Positions 1 to 8,620 are shown, numbered from the stretch's first letter. The stretch: 64,000 bases of DNA from Actinomycetospora cinnamomea (GCF_003096675.1 NZ_QEKW01000004.1:248001-312000); one strand, 5' to 3'. The notes: generated by a model not told the origin, from the sequence alone. A program made the numbers and translations.

Positions 1-260
1 GCGACCGCGGCGACCTGGCGCGTGTGGTTGGACTGGTAGCCGCCGATCGAGACCAGCGTGTCGGCGCCGGACGCGAGCACGTCGGGGACGATGTACTCCA
101 GCTTGCGGGTCTTGTTGCCGCCGTAGGCCAGGCCGGAGTTGCAGTCCTCCCGCTTCGCCCAGATCGCCGCGCCGCCCAGGTGCGCGGTCAATCGATCGAG
201 CCGGTGGACCGGGCTCGGCCCGAACAGCAACGGGTAACGCGGGAAGTCATCGAGGGACAT
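1..260 (-). CDS. acdS: ACC deaminase (partial, runs off left edge)
   Basis: N-terminal 86 codons of a PLP-dependent enzyme of the ACC deaminase / D-cysteine desulfhydrase family; the rest lies outside the window. It would split 1-aminocyclopropane-1-carboxylate into 2-oxobutanoate and ammonia in the cytosol. The motifs FGPSP (residues 14-18), [19 protein letters not shown] (35-53) and [15 protein letters not shown] (72-86) follow ACC deaminase closely; Lys50 matches the PLP lysine and Ser77 the active-site serine. The ATG at 260 overlaps the end of the upstream GntR gene by 14 nt, so both are probably one transcript and the regulator likely responds to a related metabolite. D-cysteine desulfhydrase is the alternative; the residues that separate the two activities lie beyond the edge. 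Confidence 0.85.
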   Translation of the reverse strand, partial: MSLDDFPRYPLLFGPSPVHRLDRLTAHLGGAAIWAKREDCNSGLAYGGNKTRKLEYIVPDVLASGADTLVSIGGYQSNHTRQVAAV

Positions 261-951
261 CGGCGTCCTCCTGGTCGGGGCCGTCCTCCGGGCTGTCTCC
301 CGGGCTGTCCAGCGGGCGCAGCGTCAGCCAGTTCTCCCGGTTGGCGCGGGCGGCGCCCTCGGCGTCGCCGGCGCGGGCGAGCTCGACGATGCGCGCGTGC
401 TGGGCGACAGACGCGCGGCCGGTCAGCGACGCGAAGCGGGTGCGCTCCATGCGCCGCAGCAGCGGGGTGACGTCGTCGAGCACGGCGGCGAGCCGGCGGT
501 TGCCGCTGACCCGCACGAAGACACCGTGGAACGCGTCGTCGGCGGCGATCGCGGCGTCGACCTCCCCGGTCTCGAGGGCTTCGGCGAAGGCGCCGTTGGC
601 GCTGGTCATCGCGTCGAGGTCGGCGGCGGTCAGCGCCGGGACGGCCTCGCGGGCGGCCAGCTCGTGCATCGCCGCGGCCACGGTCTGGGCCTCGACGGTG
701 GCGCGCACGTCGAGCGGGCTGACCGTCGTCGAGCTGCCGGGCCGGACGGTGACGAGTCCGATCTGCTCCAGCCGGGCGATCGCCTCGCGCACCGGCGTGC
801 GGGACACCCCCAGCCACGCGCAGAGCTCGGCGTCGTTCAGCCGCTCTCCCGGCTCCAGCGTCCCGTCGACGATCGCGGCCCGTAGCGTCCGGAACGCGTG
901 CTCACGCAGCAGGCTGCGCTCCGTCGCGGCACTTCGGCTCGGGACAGGCAC
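247..951 (-). CDS. GntR/FadR-family regulator (FCD domain)
   Basis: A 234-residue transcription factor. The N-terminal winged helix (about residues 18-85) contains the GntR signature [17 protein letters not shown]; the C-terminal helical FCD ligand domain (about 95-215) has the DDAFHGVF and QHARIVELA stretches that carry the metal/carboxylate-binding Asp and His residues of this family. Length is normal. FCD regulators usually bind small organic acids and repress nearby catabolic genes. Translation is taken from GTG at 951; no clear Shine-Dalgarno is seen, and an AT-rich island (about 961-980) just upstream could hold the promoter. Its 3' end overlaps acdS by 14 nt, so it most likely controls acdS; known AcdR regulators are Lrp-type, so a FadR-type partner is a variation. 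Confidence 0.88.
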   Translation of the reverse strand: MPVPSRSAATERSLLREHAFRTLRAAIVDGTLEPGERLNDAELCAWLGVSRTPVREAIARLEQIGLVTVRPGSSTTVSPLDVRATVEAQTVAAAMHELAAREAVPALTAADLDAMTSANGAFAEALETGEVDAAIAADDAFHGVFVRVSGNRRLAAVLDDVTPLLRRMERTRFASLTGRASVAQHARIVELARAGDAEGAARANRENWLTLRPLDSPGDSPEDGPDQEDADVPR

Positions 952-992
952 GGCGGCGCACGGTATGCGATATTTCGGATGGTGTGAAGAGT

Positions 993-1021
993 TCCCGGCG
1001 GCTCGATCGCGGCCGCCGGGA
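993..1021 (-). terminator. Hairpin terminator after the SDR gene
   Basis: Arms TCCCGGCGGC (993-1002) and GCCGCCGGGA (1012-1021) form a perfect 10-bp GC stem with a 9-nt loop, 12 nt past the stop of the SDR gene on the minus strand and before the GntR gene. No T-run follows, as is common in actinomycetes. Confidence 0.65.
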
Positions 1022-1033
1022 GCTCGGGAGCGG

Positions 1034-1792
1034 TCAGAGCATCAGCCCGCCCTCGACCGGCACGGTCGCGCCGGTCATGTACGCGCTGTCGTCCGAAGCC
1101 AGGTAGAGGACCGTCTTCGCGATCTCCTGCGGGGTGGCGTGCCGGCCGAGGGGGATCAGCTGGTCGAACGCCGCGGCCGCCTCCTCCTGCGAGAGCCCGG
1201 TCGCGCGCATCTCGATGGAGTCCTGGAACGGCGTCGACGTCGGCCCCGGGTGCAGCGTGTTGACGCGGATGCGCCGCGGCGCGAGCTCCTTCGCCGCGGC
1301 CCGCATCATCCCGACCTGCGCGTGCTTCGCCGTGATGTAGCCGCTGATGCCCTCGAAGCCCATGAGCCCGACGACGCTGGAGGTGATGATGATGCTCGCG
1401 CCCTCGCCGAGGTGCGGCGCGGCGTGCTTGATCATGTGGAACGCGCCGAGGGCGTGGACCTGCAGCGTGCGCGCGAACTCGTCGGACGGGTAGTCGCTGA
1501 TCGGCGCGACCGCCCCGGTGTTGCCGGCGTTGCTGAACACAATGTCGAGGCGCCCGAAGCGGGAGACGGCCTCGTCGACCGCGCCCCGGACGGCGTCCTC
1601 GTCGGTGACGTCGGCGCGCGTGAACCCGGCGCGGTCCTCGCCGAGCTCGTTCGCCGCGGCCTTCAGCGCGTCGGCGTCGAGGCCGATGAGGTGCACCTTC
1701 GCGCCCTCATCGACCATCGCCCCCGCCGACGCTCGCCCGATGCCGCTCTCACCGCCGGTGACGATCGCGACCTTGCCGTCGAGCCTGTTCAT
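1034..1792 (-). CDS. Short-chain dehydrogenase/reductase
   Basis: A 252-residue classical SDR. It shows the nucleotide-binding motif TGGESGIG (about 11-18), the NAG motif (about 87-89), the catalytic serine in ITSSVVG and the YxxxK pair in YITAKHA. The sequence continues with HPGPTSTPF and ends in the usual ASDDSAYMTGATVPVEGG segment. Such enzymes oxidise an alcohol or reduce a ketone with NAD(P); the substrate cannot be read from sequence. I chose ATG 1792 because GGGAGGAAG lies just upstream; an ATG 18 codons earlier would add a poorly conserved tail. It sits upstream of the GntR-acdS pair on the same strand but is separated from it by a terminator hairpin, so it is probably an independent unit. 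Confidence 0.88.
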   Translation of the reverse strand: MNRLDGKVAIVTGGESGIGRASAGAMVDEGAKVHLIGLDADALKAAANELGEDRAGFTRADVTDEDAVRGAVDEAVSRFGRLDIVFSNAGNTGAVAPISDYPSDEFARTLQVHALGAFHMIKHAAPHLGEGASIIITSSVVGLMGFEGISGYITAKHAQVGMMRAAAKELAPRRIRVNTLHPGPTSTPFQDSIEMRATGLSQEEAAAAFDQLIPLGRHATPQEIAKTVLYLASDDSAYMTGATVPVEGGLML

Positions 1793-2058
1793 CGCTTCCT
1801 CCCCCATCTTGACCAGTCCAGAAGGAAGAGGCTGACGCAGCGTCAACGCGGTGGGGTCACGACGAGGCCACGACTCGCCGCGTCAGGTCGTGGACGCCCC
1901 TCCGTGCGGTGTCTCCCGAACACGCCGACGCATGCGAGAAGGCGCTGGGCGAGGCGCGCCAGCTGAGCGAGGTCGAGAGGATCGTGCGCATTGCGCGTTT
2001 GCGTGTGGTCATCACCGAAGGACGCGGTTGACCGTCGCAGACGCCGATGGCGATCCGG
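1793..2058. other. Gene-free stretch with possible AraC-family debris
   Basis: No intact gene. On the minus strand, pieces from different frames read like an AraC helix-turn-helix: LAQLARLA, SPSAFSHA and RRVRETPHGG (about 1880-1990). Joined across frames they resemble the AraC pattern 'LARxAxxSPxxFSRxFRxxxGETPHxYL'. This would be a frameshifted fragment; the match is short and could be chance in GC-rich DNA. Confidence 0.25.
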
Positions 2059-2319
2059 TCAGATGGGGGCGACGGTGACCTGCCACAGGGCGACGACGCG
2101 CTCGCGCTCCTGCACGACGTAGAGGACGAGGCCGCGACCCTCCGGCCCGAACGTCGCCGTACGCGAACCGCGCGGGTTGCTCGCGACGTAGGGACGACCG
2201 ATGTCCCACGGTGCCTCTTGGAGCGAGGACCGCAGGTCGTCGAACGCGGGTACGAAGTCGCGGGGGAGGGCATCGATGGCGGCGTCGATGTCTTCGCCGA
2301 CCGTCTCCACCCGGTACAT
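2059..2319 (-). CDS. RelE/ParE-like toxin of a type II TA pair
   Basis: An 86-residue small protein ending in GLVLYVVQERERVVALWQVT, the hydrophobic strand-turn-strand typical of RelE/ParE-fold toxins, preceded by a basic SNPRGSRTA segment. The length fits. RelE-type toxins cut ribosome-bound mRNA and ParE-type ones poison gyrase; which applies here cannot be told from the sequence. It follows a DUF6247 gene by 6 nt on the same strand, the usual antitoxin-then-toxin order. The family call is from pattern, not a search. Confidence 0.6.
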   Translation of the reverse strand: MYRVETVGEDIDAAIDALPRDFVPAFDDLRSSLQEAPWDIGRPYVASNPRGSRTATFGPEGRGLVLYVVQERERVVALWQVTVAPI

Positions 2320-2325
2320 CGGCGG

Positions 2326-2649
2326 CTACATGCCGGCGCGAGCGCGGGTGACCTCGAAGGGCTCGTCGTCGGGGACGGGTTCGCCGCTGAAGAACTCTGC
2401 CGCACGGCGAACCGAGCGGCGGAAGGCTGCGGGATCGGACTGGAGGATTGCGCGACGCCGCCATTCCTCGAGGAGCTCGTGGACCGGTGCGAGGTGGAGC
2501 ATCGACCGCGCACGGTCGAGGGCGGCGCCGTAGGCCGCGAGGAAGACCTCGCGGTCTGCCGGGAGGAGCGCGGCGTGGATCGCCGCGGGTGAAGCGCCCT
2601 GGGCTAGTGAATGCTCGTCCTCACGCTCACCGGGCAACGAGGCGGTCAT
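2326..2649 (-). CDS. DUF6247-family protein, putative antitoxin
   Basis: A 107-residue protein. The core ASPAAIHAALLPADREVFLA and LAPVHELLEEWRRRAI (about residues 19-72) match the actinobacterial DUF6247 pattern (PAAIxAALPxxxRxxF ... LxPVxxLLxxWRRxA). I used ATG 2649; an ATG at 2721 would add 24 unlike residues. DUF6247 proteins are often encoded directly before a RelE-fold toxin, as here, so an antitoxin role is inferred from context. The acidic tail (GEPVPDDEPFE) would suit neutralising a basic toxin. Confidence 0.65.
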   Translation of the reverse strand: MTASLPGEREDEHSLAQGASPAAIHAALLPADREVFLAAYGAALDRARSMLHLAPVHELLEEWRRRAILQSDPAAFRRSVRRAAEFFSGEPVPDDEPFEVTRARAGM

Positions 2650-2733
2650 GGCCCAACGGTAGCGGGCGGGACCGACATCGCGGGTCGTCAAGGATTGGTG
2701 CGGCGGCCGCTGTTCCGCCACTGTCTACCTGGC

Positions 2734-3771
2734 TCACTGCTCGTCGTCCGCTCGATCCTCGTCGACGATCTCTGCGTCGATGATCTCGACGAGCTCGTCG
2801 TTACCAGGAGCTTCTTCGTCCGTCAGCGGCAACCCGTACTTCTCGCGGAGGAAGCGCTCCATGTAGAGGTGCTCGGCGTCGTCGACGACGCGGGCCAGAG
2901 TGCGGGCGTTGAGCCCGGCACCGACCGCCACGCCGACCACGGGAACTGCCGCGGCGAGCTTCTTCTTCATGATCGACATGCCGAAGACGTTGTAGACCGC
3001 CTGCACGACCCGGGCCACGCCGTTCTTGTTCAGCTGCTTCCAGGCTTGTCGCCGCGCGAGCTGCTGGACGATGTTGTTGAGCTCGCGGTAGGCCACGAGC
3101 TTCCCGGCGTCTCCCGCGAGGCCCATGTTCATCACGCCGAGGGCGTAGATGCGCTCGGCCGGGTCGTCGACGTCGTAGCCGTAATAGGCGGCGATGTGGG
3201 CGACCGCGCCGTTGGTCGCGATGACGTTGGCGGCGGCGTCTGCAGCCATGGCGCTCACGACGACGCCCACACCCGGTGCCGCGGCGACGCCGCCGGTGCC
3301 GACCGCTCCGACCGCGGCCAGGGTCGTGGCGCCCGAGGCCATGAAGCCGGTGCCCGCGCCCTCCGCCCCCGGCGATGTAGGCGAGGTCAAAGTCGCGGCC
3401 TTGACCTTCTGGACGTCCTTGCACTCGAGCTTCCGAATGTCCCCGAGCTCCTCGACCGCGAAGCCTTGTTTCCGGTAGCCCTCGAGGACCGCCTCCGTCC
3501 GGACCGATGCCGCCTCGGCGCGGGCGCCGGCCTCGGTCAGCCCCCGCAGCGCCTGGGCCAGCAGCTCGGCGAACTTCTCGGCGTTCGGGATCCTTTGCGC
3601 GGCGGCGCCGACCCCTTCCCGGGTCTTGCCCGACGCCTTCGACACTGCCGCGCGCCACGACGCCGGGACCAGCTCCCGCGGCGTCGAGTGCAACCGCTTG
3701 GCCTTCCACGCCGCGATCGCGTCCCAGTACCGCCGGTCGTCCGGCGTCATGTCCGACGGCTCGACAGCCAC
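2734..3771 (-). CDS. EcsC-family protein
   Basis: A 345-residue protein with the EcsC layout: charged N-terminal helices (WDAIAAWKAKRLHSTPREL), then small-residue-rich hydrophobic helices (about 135-190, FMASGATTLAAVGAVGTGG), the segment YYGYDVDDPAERIYALGVMN, and a second hydrophobic stretch near KKLAAAVPVVGVAVGAGLN. EcsC is named for a Bacillus ABC-exporter operon gene but its biochemical role is unknown; the helices suggest membrane association. GTG 3771 is preferred: GGGGGAACGA precedes it, and upstream residues look non-coding. It is divergent from the PLD-helicase gene (start 3968), sharing a 196-nt control region. A second EcsC protein lies at 55086. Confidence 0.8.
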   Translation of the reverse strand: MAVEPSDMTPDDRRYWDAIAAWKAKRLHSTPRELVPASWRAAVSKASGKTREGVGAAAQRIPNAEKFAELLAQALRGLTEAGARAEAASVRTEAVLEGYRKQGFAVEELGDIRKLECKDVQKVKAATLTSPTSPGAEGAGTGFMASGATTLAAVGAVGTGGVAAAPGVGVVVSAMAADAAANVIATNGAVAHIAAYYGYDVDDPAERIYALGVMNMGLAGDAGKLVAYRELNNIVQQLARRQAWKQLNKNGVARVVQAVYNVFGMSIMKKKLAAAVPVVGVAVGAGLNARTLARVVDDAEHLYMERFLREKYGLPLTDEEAPGNDELVEIIDAEIVDEDRADDEQ

Positions 3772-3967
3772 TCGTTCCCCCTTGTTCTCGCGGCTGCGAC
3801 GGTATCGATCGCATATCGATGCTGACACGCCCGTGTCACTCACCGGGGACCTCCGACATAGCACGGTCTGCACGTGGCGCGGTGCGCCGCGCACATGTCA
3901 GGCGACCGTGGCGTTGTGCGCGGGGTCCGAGAGAGGGACACCTCGGGTCCATGTCAGGCTTCGAGAT

Positions 3968-6900
3968 GTGCCGGGAGGCGTCGACGACGGGCTGTACGAG
4001 TCACTGCGCACGGCCCGCCTCGAGCGCCGGCTCCAGGCCCTTCCGGTCGGCGCAGCGGTGTGGGACAAGATCGGCAGCGCCGCGGCCCCCGAGGTGCTGG
4101 CCCGCCACGTCGCCGAGGTCGTCCGCCGCACGTTGAGCGACCACTCCGACAATGCCCGGCGGGAAGCGCTCGTCAACAGCGTCGTCGGGCTCCTCGAGGC
4201 GTCCGACGACGACGCCGTGGTCGCTCTCGAGCAGCTCCTCGCCGTCAGCGTCGCGCCCGGCGTGCACCGGGTGATCCGCCCGGCGACACCGCTGTCGGAG
4301 ACCGCGCTGCTCACCAACACGCCCGACGAGCCCTCGCTCGGGGCCGAGCTCCGCGCCGAGATGGCCAGCGCCGACCAGGTCGACCTGCTGTGCGCGTTCG
4401 TCAAGTTCCACGGGATGCGCCTGCTCACCGACGAGCTCGAGGAGCTCCGTGCGCGCGGCAAGCGGCTGCGCGTGATCACGACGACCTACCTCGGCGGCAC
4501 CGAGCGCCGCGCCGTCGACGAGCTCGTCCGCCGCTTCGGCGCCGAGGTCAGGATTCGCTACGAGGAGCAGTCCACCCGTCTGCACGCGAAGGCGTGGCTC
4601 TTCCGGCGCAACTCCGGGTTCGACACCGGATATGTCGGCAGCTCCAACCTCTCGAAATCCGCGCTCGTCGACGGCCTCGAGTGGAACGTCCGTATGTCCT
4701 CGGTCGCGACGCCGGCCCTCGTCCGCAAGTTCGAGGCCACGTTCGACACCTACTGGAACAACCCCGACTTCCGTCCCTACGACCCCGACCGCGACGCCGA
4801 CCTCCTCGACCGCGCCCTCGGCGCCCAGGCCGGCGGCGGGTCATCGACGCTCGTCCTCTCCGGGCTCGAGGTCCGGCCTCGCCCGCACCAGGAGCGCATC
4901 CTTGAAGCGCTCGACGCGGAGCGCACCGTGCACGGCCGGCACCGCAACCTCGTCGTCGCCGCCACCGGAACGGGAAAGACCGTCGTCGCCGCCCTCGACT
5001 ACCGCCGCCTCGGCGGGGCGGAGCGCTCCTTGCTGTTCGTCGCCCACCGCAAGGAGCTGCTCGAACAGGCGCAGCGCACCTACCGCGAGGTCCTCGGCGA
5101 CGGCACGTTCGGCGAGCTGCTGGTCGGCGGCCAGCGCCCGACGCGGTGGCGGCACGTGTTCGCGTCGGTGCAGTCGTTGCGCGAGGTCGACCTCGGTGCC
5201 TACGACGTCGCCGTCATCGACGAGTTCCACCACGCCGAGGCGCCGTCCTACCGCGCGCTGCTGCAGCGCCTCGTCGTCGACGAGCTCCTCGGGCTCACCG
5301 CCACGCCCGACCGTACTGACGGCCTTGATGTGCGCGATTTCTTCGACGGCCGCACCGCCGTCGAGATCGGGCTCGGCGAGGCCCTCGAGCAGGACCTGCT
5401 CTGCCCGTTCCACTACTTCGGGATTGCCGACAACACCGACTTGTCGAGCATCGAGTGGAAGCGGGGCTCCTACGACGTCGAGGCACTCGACGAGCTCTAC
5501 ACCGGCAACGCCGCCCGCACGCGGCTCGTCCTCAACGCACTCGCTGACCGCGTCACCGACCCTCGCGGCATGCGCGCCCTTGGCTTCTGTGTCTCCGTCG
5601 CGCACGCCGAGTACATGGCGGCGACGTTCAGCGAGGCCGGCATCCCGTCGCGCGCCGTCACCGGGCAGACGCCGACGGTCAACCGGGACCAGGCTGCTAC
5701 CGACCTGCGTCGAGGCGACGTGGCCTGCCTCTTCACCGTCGACCTCTACAACGAGGGCGTCGACCTCCCAACCGTCGACACCGTGCTCTTCCTGCGGCCC
5801 ACCCAGAGCGCGACGATCTTCTTGCAGCAACTCGGCCGCGGCCTGCGGCGCGCGCCGGAGAAGGCCGTCCTGACGGTGCTCGACTTCATCGGCCAGCATC
5901 GTCGCGAGTTCCGCTTCGACCTCCGCTACCGCGCGCTGACCGGCTCGACCCGAGCCGGCCTCGTCCGGGACATCGAGCACGGGTTCCCCTACCTGCCGTC
6001 GGGGAGCCGGCTGCTGCTGGACCGCGTGGCCCAGGAGGTCGTGCTCGCCAACGTGAGGCAGGGACTGCGCGGGGGCCGGAAGGCGCTCGTGGACGACGTC
6101 CGCTCGCACGGCGACCTGTCGCTCCTCGCCTACCTGCGGGAGAGCGGCCACGAGCTCTCGGACGTCTACGGGCGCGCGGGCGAGAGCTGGACGGCGCTGC
6201 GCCGCGACGCCGGCTTCCCGACCGCCGAGCCAGGGCCGCGGGAGGACGAGCTGCTGCGACGGGTCGGCAGCCTGGTGCACGTCGACGACCTCGAGCGCGC
6301 CTCAACCTACTTGCGCCTGATGCTCCCCGACGGGCCGCGCCTCGCCGATCTGACGGCGCGCGAGCGCGTGCTCGCCCACATGCTCGTCTACACGATCTGG
6401 CCCGACCTCGGCGGTCACGCCTTGATCGAGGACGCGCTGACGACGCTGCGGGAGCACCCCGCTTTCGTTCGCGAAGCGATGACGTTGATGCGGCTCGGCG
6501 CCGACGAGGCTCGTGTCGTGCCGGGGGACCTCGGCATTCCGGGGGTCGAGCTCCGCTCGCACTGCACCTACCGCCGCGACGAGATCCTCGCCGGCATCGG
6601 CTGGGCCGACGGCACGCGCAAAACCCGCGGCCAGGCAGCGGGCGTCGTGTACAGCGAGGCGACGAACGTGGACGCGCTGCTGGTGACCCTCCACAAGGAG
6701 GACAAGGAGTTCGCCCCCTCCACGCGCTACCGCGACTATCCGATCTCCGCCGAGCTCTTCCACTGGGAGTCGCAGAATTCCACCACTCTCAACTCGGCGG
6801 CCGGCCGTCGCTACATCGGCGGCACGAGCCGGGTCCTGCTGTTCACCCGAGCTGCGCGAAGCGACGAGTTCGGGGGAGGGGCGCCGTTCGTCTGCCTCGG

Positions 6901-7012
6901 CATCGCGAGCGTCGTGGAGCATCACGGCGAGCGCCCGATCTCGATAACGTGGCGCCTGCAGCGGCCCATGCCCCAGCAAGTTCTGAACGCGGGTGCGCTC
7001 GATGCGGCCTAA
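3968..7012 (+). CDS. PLD nuclease / DEAD-like helicase / DUF3427 protein
   Basis: A 1014-residue multidomain protein. An N-terminal helical region leads into a phospholipase-D-type nuclease domain with the HxK pair in LHAKAWLF (His206, Lys208) followed by GSSNLS. A superfamily 2 helicase follows: Walker A GTGKT (334-338), DEFH box (418-421), TATP (444-447), and motifs V-VI in YNEGVDLPTVD ... QQLGRGLRRA. The remaining third is the DUF3427 region (ending LGIASVVEHHGERPISITWRLQ). The architecture suggests an ATP-driven nuclease acting on DNA or RNA, and such proteins are frequent in defence islands. GTG 3968 is chosen because family members begin just before GLYESL; the start is uncertain because no good ribosome site is visible. 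Neighbours are EcsC (divergent) and TA modules. Confidence 0.85.
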   Translation: MPGGVDDGLYESLRTARLERRLQALPVGAAVWDKIGSAAAPEVLARHVAEVVRRTLSDHSDNARREALVNSVVGLLEASDDDAVVALEQLLAVSVAPGVHRVIRPATPLSETALLTNTPDEPSLGAELRAEMASADQVDLLCAFVKFHGMRLLTDELEELRARGKRLRVITTTYLGGTERRAVDELVRRFGAEVRIRYEEQSTRLHAKAWLFRRNSGFDTGYVGSSNLSKSALVDGLEWNVRMSSVATPALVRKFEATFDTYWNNPDFRPYDPDRDADLLDRALGAQAGGGSSTLVLSGLEVRPRPHQERILEALDAERTVHGRHRNLVVAATGTGKTVVAALDYRRLGGAERSLLFVAHRKELLEQAQRTYREVLGDGTFGELLVGGQRPTRWRHVFASVQSLREVDLGAYDVAVIDEFHHAEAPSYRALLQRLVVDELLGLTATPDRTDGLDVRDFFDGRTAVEIGLGEALEQDLLCPFHYFGIADNTDLSSIEWKRGSYDVEALDELYTGNAARTRLVLNALADRVTDPRGMRALGFCVSVAHAEYMAATFSEAGIPSRAVTGQTPTVNRDQAATDLRRGDVACLFTVDLYNEGVDLPTVDTVLFLRPTQSATIFLQQLGRGLRRAPEKAVLTVLDFIGQHRREFRFDLRYRALTGSTRAGLVRDIEHGFPYLPSGSRLLLDRVAQEVVLANVRQGLRGGRKALVDDVRSHGDLSLLAYLRESGHELSDVYGRAGESWTALRRDAGFPTAEPGPREDELLRRVGSLVHVDDLERASTYLRLMLPDGPRLADLTARERVLAHMLVYTIWPDLGGHALIEDALTTLREHPAFVREAMTLMRLGADEARVVPGDLGIPGVELRSHCTYRRDEILAGIGWADGTRKTRGQAAGVVYSEATNVDALLVTLHKEDKEFAPSTRYRDYPISAELFHWESQNSTTLNSAAGRRYIGGTSRVLLFTRAARSDEFGGGAPFVCLGIASVVEHHGERPISITWRLQRPMPQQVLNAGALDAA

Positions 7013-7061
7013 GACCTGGTCCCAGAAAGTGAGGCAGGGGGTGCGGCTTCCGCGCGAGGGC

Positions 7062-7832
7062 TCAGGCCGGCAGTGCTGGGCCAAGCAGCAGCCCGCCGTC
7101 GATCACGAGCTCCGAGCCGGTGATGAAGGCGGTGTCGGGGGAGGTGAGGAACAGGAGTGCGCGGCTGATCTCGTGCGGCTCACCTTTCCGCGGGACGGCG
7201 AACGGCTCGGGGTCGAAGACCTCGGCGATGGCCGGTACTCCCTCGGCGAGCGGCTCGGTGATCAACGGTGTGGCCACCACGCCCGGGGTCAGCGACACCA
7301 CGCGGATACCGTCGCGTCCCAGCTCCAGCGCCGCGGTTCGGGTCAGTCCGCGCACGGCCCACTTCGAGGCGACGTATGGTCCGAAAGCAGCCGTACCACC
7401 GTGGGCCATCGTCGAGGCAACGGTGACGATCACGCCGCCGCCGCCGCGGCGCATCGACGGTGCGACTGCTCGGATACCGAGCGCGGTGCCCGTGACGTTC
7501 ACGGCGGTGACGGTGTCCCACAGGCTGCGGTCGGCGTTCTCGATCAGCGTCGGCGGGTGCTGAATCCCGGCATTGGCGATCAGGATCGAAATCGGCCCGA
7601 ATTGCTGCTCGGCCGCGGTGACCGCCGCCGCCCATTGCTGCTCATCGGTCACGTCGAGTGGGACCGCGAGGGCTCTCTCCCCGAGCTGCTCGGCCAGCGC
7701 GATCCCGGCCGCTTCGTCACGCGCAGCGACCACCACGGCGGCGCCCTCGCGGTGGAACGTCTGCGCGTGGCTACGCCCCATCCCGCCGGTGGCGCCGGTC
7801 ACGAACACTGTCTGGCCGTCGAACCGTCCCAT
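7062..7832 (-). CDS. Short-chain dehydrogenase/reductase under TetR control
   Basis: A 256-residue SDR with the motifs TGATGGMG (about 11-18), NAG (about 88-90), the catalytic serine in VTVASTMAHGG and the YxxxK pair in YVASKWAVRG, closing with TGSELVIDGGLLLG. It belongs to the classical SDR group that includes 3-alpha-hydroxysteroid and cyclohexanol-type dehydrogenases; the substrate is unknown. ATG 7832 has a good AGGGGG ribosome site six nt upstream. It is divergent from a TetR gene, with two copies of the same 18-bp palindrome between them, so it is very likely the regulator's target. Confidence 0.88.
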   Translation of the reverse strand: MGRFDGQTVFVTGATGGMGRSHAQTFHREGAAVVVAARDEAAGIALAEQLGERALAVPLDVTDEQQWAAAVTAAEQQFGPISILIANAGIQHPPTLIENADRSLWDTVTAVNVTGTALGIRAVAPSMRRGGGGVIVTVASTMAHGGTAAFGPYVASKWAVRGLTRTAALELGRDGIRVVSLTPGVVATPLITEPLAEGVPAIAEVFDPEPFAVPRKGEPHEISRALLFLTSPDTAFITGSELVIDGGLLLGPALPA

Positions 7833-7852
7833 GGCCCCCTCCTTGCCCTGAG

Positions 7853-7870
7853 GTGAGTCGAGCCGCTCAC
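7853..7870. promoter_or_regulatory. TetR operator, copy 1
   Basis: GTGAGTCGAGCCGCTCAC has GTGAG/CTCAC arms and lies 20 nt upstream of the SDR start. It matches the second copy at 7901 in 15 of 18 positions. Confidence 0.7.
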
Positions 7871-7900
7871 CTTGCGACCGAGATAACCACCGAGGGAGAA

Positions 7901-7918
7901 GTGAGTCAAGCGGCTCGC
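7901..7918. promoter_or_regulatory. TetR operator, copy 2
   Basis: GTGAGTCAAGCGGCTCGC, 48 nt from copy 1 and 33 nt before the tetR start. Two copies in a divergent promoter suggest autorepression plus control of the SDR gene. Confidence 0.65.
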
Positions 7919-7951
7919 CTCGTGGAGCGAGGTCCGGCAGGATGGTCCGCG

Positions 7952-8620
7952 ATGGACGGGAACGAGTCGGCTTGGGCCGCATCGGGCGCGGCGCGCTATC
8001 ACCGCGACCTGGCCTTGAGGAACCGGGAGGCGCTGCTGGGTGCTGCTCGCAGGCTCTTCCTCGATCTCGGCTACGGCGGCACCTCGCTCGCGAAGGTCGC
8101 GGCAGAGGCGGGAGTCTCGCGCGCCACGCTCTTCAAGCAGTTCCCGACCAAGGCCGAGCTGTTCAGCGCCATGGTGACCAGCTCGTGGGCCACCGACGAC
8201 GAGCAGGCCCCTCCCGTGCCCGGCGACCCCCTAACCGCTCTGTCGACGCTCGGCACCCGTTATGCGGCTCTCTTGACCCGTCCCGGCATGGCCGACCTGT
8301 TCCGCATCGTCATCGCGGAGCTCCCGCGCTTCCCCGAACTCGGCCGTGCGCACTTCAACTCGGGCAAGATGCCGTTCTTCGACTCGGTGCGCGACCACCT
8401 GCTCGCCGAGCAGCACGCCGGCACCCTGCAGTTCGACGACGCCGACCTTGTGACCACCCAATTCCTCGGCATGATCGCGAACTACGTCCTCTGGCCCCGA
8501 ATGCTGCTGCTCGACTGGGACCCGGACTCAGCGAGCGTGGCGCGCGCCGTCGAGGAGGCCGCGTTGACCGTGCACGCACGACACTCGGTGAGATCCCCTC
8601 TCACGGGCCGGAGCGGGTGA
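7952..8620 (+). CDS. TetR/AcrR-family repressor
   Basis: A 222-residue one-domain-plus-ligand-pocket regulator. The N-terminal TetR DNA-binding domain has its helix-turn-helix at about 44-66 (SLAKVAAEAGVSRATLFKQF), followed by PTKAELF. The C-terminal region (about 90-215) is the variable TetR ligand domain, with a segment resembling the AefR-type C-terminal family (LFRIVIAELPRFPELG). It reads divergently from the SDR gene, with two operator-like palindromes between, so it most likely represses that gene and itself. ATG 7952 places the helix-turn-helix at the usual distance from the N-terminus. Confidence 0.88.
   Translation: MDGNESAWAASGAARYHRDLALRNREALLGAARRLFLDLGYGGTSLAKVAAEAGVSRATLFKQFPTKAELFSAMVTSSWATDDEQAPPVPGDPLTALSTLGTRYAALLTRPGMADLFRIVIAELPRFPELGRAHFNSGKMPFFDSVRDHLLAEQHAGTLQFDDADLVTTQFLGMIANYVLWPRMLLLDWDPDSASVARAVEEAALTVHARHSVRSPLTGRSG

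Noticed and set aside
341-1966. A 541-codon frame antisense to the GntR and SDR genes
   Set aside because: Spans two real genes and their terminator; composition is typical of a shadow frame.
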